From positions 134,015 to 198,014 of the forward strand of contig MGPB01000024.1 of the NCBI GenBank assembly GCA_001795455.1: a DNA stretch of 64,000 nucleotides, written 5' to 3'. A program made the position numbers and the translations under genes. Positions 35,715 to 44,659 of this stretch are shown in pieces. Below the pieces are notes generated by a model. It was not told where the DNA came from. It ran no database searches and was given only the letters and a program-made list of their open reading frames with translations. This DNA comes from Curvibacter sp. GWA2_63_95. Its GTDB lineage: Bacteria > Pseudomonadota > Gammaproteobacteria > Burkholderiales > Burkholderiaceae_C. The stretch's first letter is position 1; each line of letters begins with the position of its first letter.

Positions 35715-36947
35715 ATGATTCCGATCACGCCACTGGGCCGCGAAACAGACGCCGCGGTGCAGCGCGACATCCAGCACTACATGCGGCCCGGCACCTTGCA
35801 GCTGTCGGCGCTGCCGCCGCTGTCGCTGTATGTGCACCTGCCCTGGTGTTTGAAGAAGTGTCCGTACTGCGACTTCAACTCCCACGAGCAAAGTTCACAA
35901 GGCCTGCCGGAGCAGCGCTACATCGATGCCGTGGTTGCCGACCTGGAAGCGGCGTTGCCGCTGATCTGGGGCCGCACGGTGCACAGCATCTTCATTGGCG
36001 GTGGCACGCCCAGCCTGTTTTCACCACAGTCCATCGACCGCCTGTTGGCTGACATCCGCGCCCGCCTGCGGCTGGAGGCGAACTGCGAGGTCACCATGGA
36101 GGCGAATCCCGGCACGTTCGAGAAGGACCGCTTCAAGGCCTTTCGCAGCGCCGGTGTCACGCGCCTGTCCATCGGCGTGCAGAGTTTCAATGATGGGCAC
36201 CTGAAGACGTTGGGGCGCGTGCATGACCGCGCGCAGGCGCTGGCGGCGGTGGAAGAAGCTGCGCAGTCGTTTGCCACCTTCAACCTGGACCTCATGTATG
36301 CGCTGCCCGGGCAGACGATGGAGCAGCTGGACGCCGATGTGCAACTGGCGTTGCAGTTCGCGCCGCCGCACATCTCCATTTACCACCTCACCATCGAGCC
36401 CAACACCTACTTTGCCAAGTTCCCGCCGCAGATTCCCGAGGACGACACGGCCTACGCCATGCTGGACCGCATCACCGAGCTGACGGGTGTGGCCGGGCTG
36501 GAGCGCTACGAGGTGTCGGCCTATGCCAAGCCCACGCACCGCTGCTTTCACAACCTCAATTACTGGCAGTTTGGCGACTACCTGGGCATTGGTGCGGGTG
36601 CGCACAGCAAGCTGAGTTTTGCGCACCGCGTGGTGCGCCAGGTGCGCTTTCGCGACCCTGCGCGCTACATGCAACAGGCACTGGCTGGCAACGCGCTGGC
36701 GCAGGACGAGGAGGTGGCGCGTGCGGACCTGCCGTTTGAGTACATGCTCAATGCGCTGCGCTTGCGCAACGGTTTTGGCTTGCGCGATTTCACCGAGCGG
36801 ACTGGTTTGCCCATCACGGCCATCCAGGCGGGTCTGCAGGAGGCCGAGCGTAAGGGCCTGATCGAGCGCGACTTCGCACGCGTGCGTCCCACGGTGCGTG
36901 GTTTTGACTTTTTGAGTGACTTGCAGGCGCTTTTCCTGCAAGAATGA
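35715..36947 (+). CDS. hemW: Heme chaperone HemW (radical SAM)
   Basis: A 410-residue radical-SAM protein of the coproporphyrinogen-III-oxidase-like family. HemW inserts heme into respiratory proteins rather than acting as HemN. The cluster motif C-x3-C-x2-C is seen as CLKKCPYC, followed by FNSH, and GGGTPSLF is the SAM-binding GGGTP motif. The HNLNYWQFGDYLGIGAGAHS segment and C-terminal winged-helix-like part are present. It is the third gene of rph-rdgB-hemW. Confidence 0.93.
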   Translation: MIPITPLGRETDAAVQRDIQHYMRPGTLQLSALPPLSLYVHLPWCLKKCPYCDFNSHEQSSQGLPEQRYIDAVVADLEAALPLIWGRTVHSIFIGGGTPSLFSPQSIDRLLADIRARLRLEANCEVTMEANPGTFEKDRFKAFRSAGVTRLSIGVQSFNDGHLKTLGRVHDRAQALAAVEEAAQSFATFNLDLMYALPGQTMEQLDADVQLALQFAPPHISIYHLTIEPNTYFAKFPPQIPEDDTAYAMLDRITELTGVAGLERYEVSAYAKPTHRCFHNLNYWQFGDYLGIGAGAHSKLSFAHRVVRQVRFRDPARYMQQALAGNALAQDEEVARADLPFEYMLNALRLRNGFGLRDFTERTGLPITAIQAGLQEAERKGLIERDFARVRPTVRGFDFLSDLQALFLQE

Positions 36948-37046
36948 GCCCACGGCCCCGCCACTGCGGCAAGTTGGCACATGGCCCTTCGGGCGGCTTT
37001 GTGGGGCGTTGCCCGCATGTCCCGGCACAACAACAGGAGGCTGTTC

Positions 37047-37733
37047 ATGTTTTCGGTGTATGGCAAAGCGGGACGTGTGTTTCGGGGCTCCATGGAAGAG
37101 TTGCGCCGCGTCGGGGCGGCTGCGGGCCTCACGCGTACGCGGGGCCTCAGCGCGGTGGGGCAAGAGGGGCGCGACCACGGCAGTGACTCGGGTTTCTCGG
37201 CCTTGATGGCTGTTGCACCACCCCCAGCACCTGCTGACTTGGCCCACCGTGTGGCCTTGGCCGCCTACACCGAGGTGCGCAAGACGGACACGCCCCGCCA
37301 GCCACTGACCAAGGTGGAGTCCATCATGAGCAGCCAGGTAGTGCTGGTGCCAGACAGCTGCACCATCGAACAGGCCTGGCTGTTGTTGGAGCAGCATGGC
37401 ATAGGCCAAGCGCCCGTGGTGTCGGAGCAAAAGGTGCTCGTGGGCCTGTTGGCCCGTGCCGGCCTGATGCGTGCCGATCACCTGCCCCAGGCCGAACAGC
37501 ACCCCCTGGTATGGCGCGCGTGGCTGGCCCAGAGCGTGACCGAAGTCATGTGGACGCCTGTTCCCAGCGTGGCACAGGACACCGATATCCGCCGTGTGGC
37601 ACGCGTGCTGCTGGACACCGGTTTGCCGGGACTGCCTGTTGTGGACGATGAGGGCGTGGTCACCGGGTTTGTGTCGCGCTCCGACATCCTGCGCGCCGTG
37701 GTGGCCGACCCGCCCTTGGATTTGTGGACCTGA
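37047..37733 (+). CDS. CBS-domain-pair protein
   Basis: A 228-residue protein with two CBS motifs in the C-terminal half: IMSSQVVLVPDSCTIEQAWLLLEQHGIGQAPVV and VMWTPVPSVAQDTDIRRVARVLLDTGLPGLPVVD, ending GFVSRSDILRAV. CBS pairs usually bind adenine nucleotides. The first 90 residues are not recognised. The ATG at 37047 is supported by a strong AGGAGG site 6 bp upstream; longer frames are not. Partner enzyme unknown. Confidence 0.85.
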   Translation: MFSVYGKAGRVFRGSMEELRRVGAAAGLTRTRGLSAVGQEGRDHGSDSGFSALMAVAPPPAPADLAHRVALAAYTEVRKTDTPRQPLTKVESIMSSQVVLVPDSCTIEQAWLLLEQHGIGQAPVVSEQKVLVGLLARAGLMRADHLPQAEQHPLVWRAWLAQSVTEVMWTPVPSVAQDTDIRRVARVLLDTGLPGLPVVDDEGVVTGFVSRSDILRAVVADPPLDLWT

Positions 37734-37734
37734 A

Positions 37735-38985
37735 TCAGGCCTTTTCCATGTGATCGCGCTGTGCGAGTGCCGGGAACAGCCGGAACCACAGGCCCGCCAC
37801 CAGCATGGTGCCCACGCCGCCCATGACCACCGAGCCCACCGGTCCCCACAGCGCCGCGGTGGCACCTGATTCAAACTCGCCGAGCTGGTTAGACGCACCG
37901 ATGAAGATGGAGTTGACGGCAGAGACACGCCCACGCATCTCATCCGGCGTTTCCAGTTGGACCAGGGTGTTGCGCGTCACCACGCTGATGCAGTCGGCCG
38001 CCCCGGTGACGACCAGCGCCAGCAGCGACAGCCAGAACGAGGTGGACAGACCAAACACCAGCATGGCCAGCCCGAACACGCCAACGGCGATCAGCAGCCG
38101 CGGCCCCACCCGGCGGCGCAGCGGCCAGCGCGTGAGTGCCAGAGACATGGCCAAAGCCCCCACGGCAGGTGCCGAGCGCAGCAACCCCAGGCCGGCTGGG
38201 CCGGTGTGCAGAATGTCTTTGGCGTATATCGGCAGCAAAGCGGTGGCGCCGCCCAGCAGCACCGCGAACAGGTCCAGCGAGGTGGCACCCAGAATCACTT
38301 TGCGCTGCCAGACAAAACCGATGCCTGCAAACAGCGACTGCCAAGTGGCCGCAGCCTGCGGCGGTTTGTGCCGGTAGCGCACCAGCAGGGTCAGCGCACC
38401 GGCACCGAGCAGCAAGGCCATGCAGGTGACATAGACGTAACGGGGGCCCAGGGCATACAGCAGTCCGCCTAGCGCCGGGCCGCCAATGATGGCCATCTCC
38501 ATGCCCGTGGAGCTGATGGCAAATGCGCGGGGCAAAAGACTTGCTGGCACTAGCAGGGGAATCAGGGCTTGCTGCGCCGGCATCTGGAAGGCACGCGCCA
38601 CACCCAGCATCACCGCCAGCCCCAGAATCAGCTCCCGTGTGGCAAAGCCCTGGGAACTAGACACCAGCATGAGGGTGGCCACTGCGGCTTGCAAGGCCAT
38701 GCAGCAGGCAAAAATGCGCCCGCGGTGCACCCGGTCGGCCAGGTGGCCAGCAGGCAGCGTCATCAGCAGGGCAGGAACAAACTGGAAGAGCCCTACCAGA
38801 CCAAGGTCCCAGGCACTGGCGGTGATGTCGTACATGTGCCAGGCCACAGCCACCATGAGCATCTGGTTGCCCATGATGCCCGACAGGCGGGCCAGCCAGA
38901 ACCGGACGAATGCAGTTTGGTCCAGCAGGCGGGGTTCGTGGGGATGCTGCAAATCATTTGATGGCTGCCGAATCAAGAATTTCAT
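37735..38985 (-). CDS. Major facilitator superfamily transporter (EntS-like)
   Basis: A 416-residue inner-membrane protein with about 12 hydrophobic segments. The MFS loop 2-3 motif is GHLADRVHRGRIF, and the segment AFQMPAQQALIPLLVP plus the MVFQ-type repeats fit the MFS_3/EntS exporter family, which includes siderophore and drug exporters. The substrate is unknown. It is convergent with the CBS gene (1-bp gap). A perfect 7-bp inverted repeat lies just upstream of its start (38997-39018). Confidence 0.85.
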   Translation of the reverse strand: MKFLIRQPSNDLQHPHEPRLLDQTAFVRFWLARLSGIMGNQMLMVAVAWHMYDITASAWDLGLVGLFQFVPALLMTLPAGHLADRVHRGRIFACCMALQAAVATLMLVSSSQGFATRELILGLAVMLGVARAFQMPAQQALIPLLVPASLLPRAFAISSTGMEMAIIGGPALGGLLYALGPRYVYVTCMALLLGAGALTLLVRYRHKPPQAAATWQSLFAGIGFVWQRKVILGATSLDLFAVLLGGATALLPIYAKDILHTGPAGLGLLRSAPAVGALAMSLALTRWPLRRRVGPRLLIAVGVFGLAMLVFGLSTSFWLSLLALVVTGAADCISVVTRNTLVQLETPDEMRGRVSAVNSIFIGASNQLGEFESGATAALWGPVGSVVMGGVGTMLVAGLWFRLFPALAQRDHMEKA

Positions 38986-39299
38986 GGCCGTTCTTTCGGG
39001 AAAACGGGGTATTTCCCGGTGTTCGAAAAATCATGAATTGTCCAACTGAACAACGGCGTGCCAGGCCATGACTGAAACAACACCCTCTGCGTCAGCGCTA
39101 GAGGAATGGAAAGAGGCAGCGGCAGCATGACAACGGGCTTGGGCATAGCCAACCAAAACAGTCAAGAATGGATTCTACTTCCCAATAAATGGCAAATATG
39201 ATAAATTTGACACCAAGTTGATTTGATTTTCACCGCTAAAAATTGATTTAGGCAATGAATTAATCATTTTTGGCCTATTTCATGAAGGACGTAATACAG
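38986..39299. other. AT-rich divergent intergenic region (MFS gene/cheW)
   Basis: 314 bp, markedly AT-rich compared with the surroundings from about 39165 on. It contains the inverted repeat CGGGAAA-N8-TTTCCCG (38997-39003 and 39012-39018) immediately before the MFS start, perhaps an operator or leader hairpin. TTGACA lies within the AT-rich part at about 39206, but no well-spaced -10 box follows. No small gene or RNA was recognised. Confidence 0.5.
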
Positions 39300-39830
39300 A
39301 TGAACACTGCCGAACACAGCCCCAATTTTTCAGTCGCCCATCGCACTGCTGCCGATTTTTCATCCGGCCCGCAGGAGTACCTGAGTTTTTGCCTTGGGGG
39401 TGAGGAATATGGCATTGACATCCTGAAGGTGCAGGAGATCCGGGGATTCGAGCAGCCCACTCGCATGACCGGTGCACCGGAATTCGTCAAAGGCGTATTG
39501 AACTTGCGTGGCGTCATCGTGCCCATTCTGGACCTGCGACTGAAGTTCGGGATCCCTGACCCTTCGTATGACGCGCTGACGGTCACCGTGATTCTTGCGC
39601 TGGACCATTTTGTGGTGGGGATCGTGGTTGATTCTGTGAGTGACGTCGTGGAACTTGCACCTGAGCAGGTCAAGCGCGTGCCGGAATTCAGCGGTTACGT
39701 GACCTCCACATGCATCACCGGCATCGGGACCCTAGAGCAGTCCGGTCGAGACCGCATGCTGATTCTGTTGAATATCGAAAAGCTGATGGGCGGCAGCGAC
39801 ATGGGGCTGATACAGCCTGCGCTCCAGTAA
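39300..39830 (+). CDS. cheW: Chemotaxis coupling protein CheW
   Basis: A 176-residue CheW, which links receptors to the CheA kinase. The hallmark segments are YLSFCLGGEEYGIDILKVQEIRG, GAPEFVKGVLNLRGVIVPILDLRLKFG and GIVVDSVSDVVEL. The ATG at 39300 has an AAGGA site 10 bp upstream; two earlier in-frame ATGs do not. It is followed 53 bp later by a chemoreceptor gene. No cheA, cheB, cheR or cheY is in the window, so the pair relies on components encoded elsewhere. Confidence 0.94.
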   Translation: MNTAEHSPNFSVAHRTAADFSSGPQEYLSFCLGGEEYGIDILKVQEIRGFEQPTRMTGAPEFVKGVLNLRGVIVPILDLRLKFGIPDPSYDALTVTVILALDHFVVGIVVDSVSDVVELAPEQVKRVPEFSGYVTSTCITGIGTLEQSGRDRMLILLNIEKLMGGSDMGLIQPALQ

Positions 39831-39883
39831 ATACCGCAGCTCACTGCGTGAAGCACGAAGACAACCCATGAATTGAACCTTGT

Positions 39884-41641
39884 ATGAACTTTAATGACCT
39901 AAAAATATCAACCCGCCTGTCTATCCTCATAGGCGTTTTATCAACACTTTTGATTGGCGTCGGCATGCTGGGCCTCTATGGCATCAGTAAGTCAAACGAC
40001 TCACTGAAGACGGTCTATGAAGACCGAGTGGTTGCCCTTGATCAACTGGGTCAAGTGAGCTACTTGCTGCAGCGTAATCGTGTTTTGATTATGGGCATGT
40101 TGCTGCAGCCGACTGCTGCCGCGGTCGAGCGGAACAACCAAGAGTTCCGCACAAATGCAGAGAAAATTGTGCAAGTGTGGGCCTCTTATATGGCCACCTA
40201 CTTGACGCCAAATGAGTCAACGTTGGCTCAGGAATTTATAAAAGTTGAAACCCCCTATGTGAAGGAAGGACTGTTGCCTGCAGCCGACGCAATCGTCGCG
40301 GGTGACTTTGAAGCAGCGAAAGCCATTTTTGTGGGAAAGATTGAAGGCCAGTCACCGGCCGTGTTCGAAGCGATTCGAAAATTGAATCAGCTGCAACTCG
40401 ATGTTGCGAAGCGCGAGTATGAAACGGCCAAGGCGGGTCTTCAAACCACATTGACTATTTACGTTGCAGCCATCGTGGCTGGTCTCCTGTTTGCTTTGGC
40501 TTTTGGATACGCCCTGGTGCGTGGAATCGGTCGCCAGTTGGGTGGAGAGCCAAGCGACGCAGTCAGTTTGGCCAAGAGTGTTGCCTCGGGTGATTTAAGT
40601 ACTGAAATACTGATCCAAGGTGGTGACACTAGTAGCCTCATGGTTCAACTCAAGAGCATGCAGGAAAGCCTGTCCAGGGTCGTGTCCAGTGTGCGCCAGG
40701 GCTCCGAAGGGGTATCAACTGCCAGCGCTGAAATTGCATCCGGCAATCACGACCTGTCCTCACGCACCGAGCAGCAAGCCAGTGCGCTGGAGGAAACCGC
40801 CGCCAGCATGGAAGAACTCGCATCCACTGTGAAGCAAAACGCCGACAACGCCCGTCAGGCCGATCAACTCGCCAAGAACGCCTCCACAGTGGCCATCAAG
40901 GGCGGAGAAGTGGTGAGCCAGGTGGTGGAAACCATGAAGGGCATCAACGAATCTTCCAGAAAGATTTCCGACATCATCAGCGTGATTGACGGCATTGCCT
41001 TTCAAACCAATATCTTGGCGCTTAATGCTGCAGTGGAAGCGGCCCGTGCCGGTGAACAGGGCCGTGGGTTCGCGGTGGTGGCAAGTGAAGTGCGCTCCCT
41101 GGCTGGCCGCAGCGCGGACGCTGCAAAGGAAATCAAGTCACTGATCAATGCCAGCGTGGACCGCGTGGAGCAGGGCACTGTGCTGGTTGACCAAGCCGGT
41201 GAAACCATGACCGAAGTGGTGAGTTCGATCAAGCGGGTGACAGACATCATGGGTGAGATTAGTGCCGCCAGTACCGAACAGGCAGCCGGTGTAGCCCAGA
41301 TTGGTGAAGCCGTGCAGCAAATGGACCAGGTCACCCAGCAAAACGCTGCGTTGGTGGAAGAAATTGCCGCCGCTGCCAGCAGCCTTCAAAGCCAAGCCGG
41401 CGATCTGGTGCAGACCGTAGGGGTGTTCAAACTGGCACATACAAGCCCTACAGTTGGCCAAGCTAACACGCAGCGCAAGTTGTCGACCAGCAGCGCTCCC
41501 GCAAATGCCGCAAAGTTGACCAAACCGGCGACCAAAAAACTGGGATTTACAGCCCCAAAGGCTGCGGTCGTACCGCGGCAATTTGGTCTGAGTACTCCCA
41601 AACTGGCGGTTGCAGGTGGTGATGACTGGGCGAACTTCTAA
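39884..41641 (+). CDS. Methyl-accepting chemotaxis protein
   Basis: A 585-residue chemoreceptor. Layout: membrane helix 1 (about residues 10-30), a four-helix-bundle periplasmic sensor domain to about 185, membrane helix 2 ([21 protein letters not shown]), HAMP-like linker with [11 protein letters not shown], then the signalling domain with the hairpin tip [41 protein letters not shown]. The ligand is unknown. The N-terminal sensor part is AT-richer than neighbouring genes. The C-terminus (GDDWANF) is not a CheR-tethering NWETF pentapeptide of the exact kind. Confidence 0.93.
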   Translation: MNFNDLKISTRLSILIGVLSTLLIGVGMLGLYGISKSNDSLKTVYEDRVVALDQLGQVSYLLQRNRVLIMGMLLQPTAAAVERNNQEFRTNAEKIVQVWASYMATYLTPNESTLAQEFIKVETPYVKEGLLPAADAIVAGDFEAAKAIFVGKIEGQSPAVFEAIRKLNQLQLDVAKREYETAKAGLQTTLTIYVAAIVAGLLFALAFGYALVRGIGRQLGGEPSDAVSLAKSVASGDLSTEILIQGGDTSSLMVQLKSMQESLSRVVSSVRQGSEGVSTASAEIASGNHDLSSRTEQQASALEETAASMEELASTVKQNADNARQADQLAKNASTVAIKGGEVVSQVVETMKGINESSRKISDIISVIDGIAFQTNILALNAAVEAARAGEQGRGFAVVASEVRSLAGRSADAAKEIKSLINASVDRVEQGTVLVDQAGETMTEVVSSIKRVTDIMGEISAASTEQAAGVAQIGEAVQQMDQVTQQNAALVEEIAAAASSLQSQAGDLVQTVGVFKLAHTSPTVGQANTQRKLSTSSAPANAAKLTKPATKKLGFTAPKAAVVPRQFGLSTPKLAVAGGDDWANF

Positions 41642-41755
41642 TCTGCGCCGGCTGTGCTACGGGTGTTATCAGAAGCTTGGCAGTCCGCGCAGCAGACTGC
41701 ATAGCCGAACCATGCGTGCTGGTAGCGGTTTGTCGCTGATGCGATGAGCCCAGCC

Positions 41756-41789
41756 AAAAAACTCCGTCGGGCGTCCTGAGGGAGTTTTT
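41756..41789 (+). terminator. Terminator after the chemoreceptor gene
   Basis: AAAAACTCC (41757-41765) pairs with GGAGTTTTT (41781-41789), closing with a T run. Confidence 0.75.
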
Positions 41790-41923
41790 GCATTGCTTGG
41801 GCTTTGGCACGGTTTTGCGAGAAAGCAAAATGCGGCCCATCGGTCAATAGCGCACAACGTGCCCAAATGGACAGGGTATGGTGAACGGGACATTTAGACA
41901 GGCTGCGCGAGCGCAAGCCAGAA

Positions 41924-42013
41924 TGGCGGAAGCTGTGAGATTCGAACTCACGGAGGGGATAAACCCTCGCCGGTTTTCAAGACCGGTGCCTTAAACCGCT
42001 CGGCCAAGCTTCC
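41924..42013 (-). tRNA. tRNA-Ser (anticodon TGA)
   Basis: A 90-nt class II tRNA with acceptor GGAAGCT/AGCTTCC, anticodon stem CCGGT-CTTGAAA-ACCGG with TGA, a long variable arm (CGAGGGTTTATCCCCTC), T arm GTGAGTTCGAATCTCAC and encoded CCA. Confidence 0.95.
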
Positions 42014-42050
42014 AGAGCTGCGTATTCTAACTGCGCCGCGAAGGCGGCCT

Positions 42051-42710
42051 TCAGGCTGCTTTGAGCATGCCTTTGGTTTCGATGAAGGCAATCACGTCTT
42101 GCAGGCCGCTCAGGTCTTTCAGGTTGGTCATCACAAAGGGCTTGAGGCCTTTGGGTGTGGTGCGCATGCGTTCAGTGTCGCTGCGCATCACGTCCAGGTT
42201 GGCACCCACGTAGGGCGCCAGGTCGGTTTTGTTGATGACAAACAGATCGCTCTTGGTAATGCCGGGGCCACCCTTGCGCGGAATTTTTTCGCCCGCAGCC
42301 ACGTCGATCACGTAGATGGTGAGGTCACTCAGCTCGGGGCTGAAAGTGGCGGCCAGGTTGTCGCCGCCGCTTTCCACAAACACGATGTCGGCGTTGGGGT
42401 GGTCCACCAGCATGCGGTCGATGGCTTCCAGGTTGATGGAGCAGTCTTCGCGGATGGCGGTATGCGGGCAGCCGCCGGTTTCCACGCCCATGATGCGGTC
42501 AGCCGGCAGCGCGCCGCTCACGGTCAGCAAGCGCTGGTCTTCCTTGGTGTAGATGTCGTTGGTGATGGCGACCAGGTCGTACTGGTCGCGCATGGCCTTG
42601 CACAGCATTTCCAGCAGGGTGGTCTTGCCAGAGCCCACGGGGCCGCCTATGCCCACGCGCAGGGGAGGGAGGGCTTTGGTGCGGTTGGTGATGTGGTGCA
42701 GGTTGGACAT
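42051..42710 (-). CDS. ureG: Urease accessory GTPase UreG
   Basis: SIMIBI GTPase that drives nickel delivery to apo-urease. 219 residues with P-loop [15 protein letters not shown], the metal-binding CPH motif in [30 protein letters not shown] and the [14 protein letters not shown]4 motif. It is the last gene of the urease operon. A dispersed-repeat copy fills the short gap between ureF and ureG. Confidence 0.97.
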   Translation of the reverse strand: MSNLHHITNRTKALPPLRVGIGGPVGSGKTTLLEMLCKAMRDQYDLVAITNDIYTKEDQRLLTVSGALPADRIMGVETGGCPHTAIREDCSINLEAIDRMLVDHPNADIVFVESGGDNLAATFSPELSDLTIYVIDVAAGEKIPRKGGPGITKSDLFVINKTDLAPYVGANLDVMRSDTERMRTTPKGLKPFVMTNLKDLSGLQDVIAFIETKGMLKAA

Positions 42711-42715
42711 GGTTT

Positions 42716-42766
42716 GCTATTAATTTAGGAGCTGCTCGCGCAGTATCTATAAGGGCTAGGACCTGA
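42716..42766 (+). repeat. Dispersed repeat, copy I (between ureF and ureG)
   Basis: GCTATTAATTTAGGAGCTGC, then TCGCGCAGTATCTATAAGGG, then CTAGGACCTG. On the operon strand it supplies the last codon and TAG stop of ureF and almost the whole spacer before ureG, just 5 bp from the ureG ATG. Confidence 0.85.
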
Positions 42767-43433
42767 AAAGCCTTGAATATTGAACCTCGTGCTGGCTGCT
42801 CAGGATCGCCAGCATGGGGCTGAAGGCTTGGCGGCTCTCGTCGGTCACCGCCAGCGCGTGGTCCACGGCAGCGGGAATCTCGGCGGTCAGCGCAGACAGG
42901 ATGCGCTGGCCCGCGCTTTGACCCAGTGGCACCGATTTGATGGCGGCCTGGGTCATGTTTTCGGCCCAGCCAAAGGCGTAGGCCAGCAGGCATTCGCGCA
43001 CCGGGGCCAGCGTGGCACTGGCCGCCAGCGCGTAGGCGATGGGGTAGGTCGGCGATTGCGCGGCCAGCACGGCTATTTGCGCGGGCGTGGCGGTGGTGTG
43101 GTTCTTCAGCCACTCCAGCAGGCTCTTGCCCATTTGTTCGGTTTGGGCCCGCAACTCGGCGCTCTCGCGCGTCTGCAGCACCCAGGCGTTCAGGGTGGTC
43201 ACGCGTTGCATGTCGTCGGCACGCCAGGCGCCAATGCCCTGGGCCACGGCGGGCAGGTCAGAGCGCGCCAGTGTCAGGTGCAACTGGTCCACCAGCCAGG
43301 CGGATGCTTCACTTTCTGTAGCGGCACGCGCAGTATCCACGGCAGCTTCCAGGCATTCCGAATAGGAAAACCCGCCAATCGGCAGGGCTGGCGAGGCCAG
43401 CCACATGAGTTGCATCAGGCTGCTGTCGAGCAT
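42756..43433 (-). CDS. ureF: Urease accessory protein UreF
   Basis: All-helical scaffold of the urease maturation complex, which acts with UreD and UreG. 225 residues starting [29 protein letters not shown], with [12 protein letters not shown] the family hallmark and a C-terminal [11 protein letters not shown]. Residues [13 protein letters not shown] after the hallmark are encoded by a dispersed-repeat copy (43319-43350). The stop falls in a second repeat copy. It lies 14 bp after ureE. Confidence 0.95.
   Translation of the reverse strand: MLDSSLMQLMWLASPALPIGGFSYSECLEAAVDTARAATESEASAWLVDQLHLTLARSDLPAVAQGIGAWRADDMQRVTTLNAWVLQTRESAELRAQTEQMGKSLLEWLKNHTTATPAQIAVLAAQSPTYPIAYALAASATLAPVRECLLAYAFGWAENMTQAAIKSVPLGQSAGQRILSALTAEIPAAVDHALAVTDESRQAFSPMLAILSSQHEVQYSRLFRS
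43319..43350 (+). repeat. Dispersed repeat, copy D (inside ureF)
   Basis: GTAGCGGCACGCGCAGTATC then CACGGCAGCTTCC: exact match to the family over CGCGCAGTATCCACGG. It is read antisense in ureF as [12 protein letters not shown]. Confidence 0.75.
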
Positions 43434-43447
43434 GGTGGCGGTCGCGC

Positions 43448-44101
43448 TTACTGGTCGCCGTGGTCGTGGTGCCCGTGCGCATGGTCGTGGCCATGGTTGC
43501 AGTCCGGGCCGTGCACATGCGGTTTGGCCTGCACCGCCACCGGAATGCCGCGCAGGCTGGCAACCGGCGTGGGGGCTGCTGCGTGGCTGTGGCCATGGTC
43601 GTGGTGCCCGTGGTCGTGTCCATGCTGATGCCCGCCGTGGTGGCCCCCGGTGGCATAGGCGCCGTTCTCGGGTTCAAAGGCCTCGTCCACTGCGTTCACG
43701 ATCAGGTGCATGGCGCGCAGCATGTCGGCCAGCACGTGGTCGGGCTCAATCTTCAGATGGTCGGGTTTCAGTTCGATCGGTACATGGCGGTTGCCCAGGT
43801 GGTAGGCCGCGCGGATCAGGTCGAACGGTGTGCCGTGGTCGCTGCAGTGGGTGATTTTCAGCACCGCTTGGGGCGCAGCCGTCACCCGGATCAGCGAGCC
43901 GTCTTCGGCCACCAGCACATCGCCGCCGCGCACCGCGGTGCCCCGCGGCAGAAACACGCCCAGGGTGCGGCCGGTGGAGTCGGTGGCGTCAAAGCGGCTT
44001 TTCTGGCGCACGTCCCAGTCGAGTTCGACGGTGGCGGCACGCTTGAGCAGCACAGCGGCCAGGCCCTGGCCTTGGGGGATGCATTTGGAGACTTGGAGCA
44101 T
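43448..44101 (-). CDS. ureE: Urease accessory nickel chaperone UreE
   Basis: Delivers nickel during urease maturation. The start [13 protein letters not shown] at 44101 gives 217 residues. The N-terminal peptide-binding domain ([19 protein letters not shown]) and the metal-binding domain ([15 protein letters not shown] with the conserved His) are followed by an unusually long His-rich tail. That tail holds about 20 His residues in roughly 65, in [13 protein letters not shown] and [15 protein letters not shown], suggesting nickel storage. A much longer open frame upstream overlaps the GNAT gene and is not supported. Confidence 0.93.
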   Translation of the reverse strand: MLQVSKCIPQGQGLAAVLLKRAATVELDWDVRQKSRFDATDSTGRTLGVFLPRGTAVRGGDVLVAEDGSLIRVTAAPQAVLKITHCSDHGTPFDLIRAAYHLGNRHVPIELKPDHLKIEPDHVLADMLRAMHLIVNAVDEAFEPENGAYATGGHHGGHQHGHDHGHHDHGHSHAAAPTPVASLRGIPVAVQAKPHVHGPDCNHGHDHAHGHHDHGDQ

Positions 44102-44166
44102 GGAAGGGGCGGAACGAGGAAGATGCCGGATTGTGGACCAGGGGGATGGAGCCCACCGCGGTGCCG

Positions 44167-44655
44167 TTACAAGGCCATGGTGAGGTAGCGGCTGTTCGGG
44201 TCCAGCGTGTAGCTGCCAAAGGGGCCACAGGGCTCGAAACCTTCTGCCAGGTACAGCTGGTGTGCTGGCGTGAAGAAGTCCTGGGTGCCGGTCTCCAGGC
44301 TCAGGCGCTGCAGCCCCAGCGCGCGCGCCTGGGTCAGGATGTGCAGCAGCAATTGCCGTGCAATGCCACGCCCGCGGAAGGCTGCGGCGGTGCGCATGGA
44401 TTTGAGTTCGGCATGCCCGGCATCCAGCCGCTTGATGGCGCCGCTGCCGACCAGCGTGCCATCCTGGGCCGTCTCGCCGGGCCACCAGGCGGACCAGAAG
44501 TGCACACTGGGGTCACGCAGCTTGTCCAGGTCCAGCGCATGCACGCTCTCGGGCGGCGAGGTGGCGTGCATGTCCTGCAGGTGCTCTTCCAGAAAGCGGG
44601 CAATGCGCGGGTCGCTCAGGTCATCCAGCCGGATATGCAATGGCAGTGGTGGCAT
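44167..44655 (-). CDS. GNAT-family N-acetyltransferase
   Basis: A 162-residue acetyltransferase. The acetyl-CoA-binding motif A is SMRTAAAFRGRGIARQLLLHIL, followed by GLQRLSLETGTQDFFTPAHQLYLAEGFEPCGPF. Substrate unknown; it resembles YafP/YncA-type putative amino-group acetyltransferases. It is inserted between ureC (4-bp gap) and ureE in the urease operon, so it is co-transcribed with the urease genes although not part of the classical maturation set. Confidence 0.88.
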   Translation of the reverse strand: MPPLPLHIRLDDLSDPRIARFLEEHLQDMHATSPPESVHALDLDKLRDPSVHFWSAWWPGETAQDGTLVGSGAIKRLDAGHAELKSMRTAAAFRGRGIARQLLLHILTQARALGLQRLSLETGTQDFFTPAHQLYLAEGFEPCGPFGSYTLDPNSRYLTMAL

Positions 44656-44659
44656 GCGT

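Noticed and set aside
39085-39105. Possible partial repeat (GCGCTAGAGGAA) upstream of cheW
   Set aside because: Only the CTAG end matches over about 11 bases; no core nearby.
41804-41819. Sigma-54-like TTGGCACGGTTTTGCG after the chemoreceptor terminator
   Set aside because: GG and GC are only 9 nt apart rather than 10, and the site points toward the convergent tRNA-Ser with no plus-strand gene to serve.
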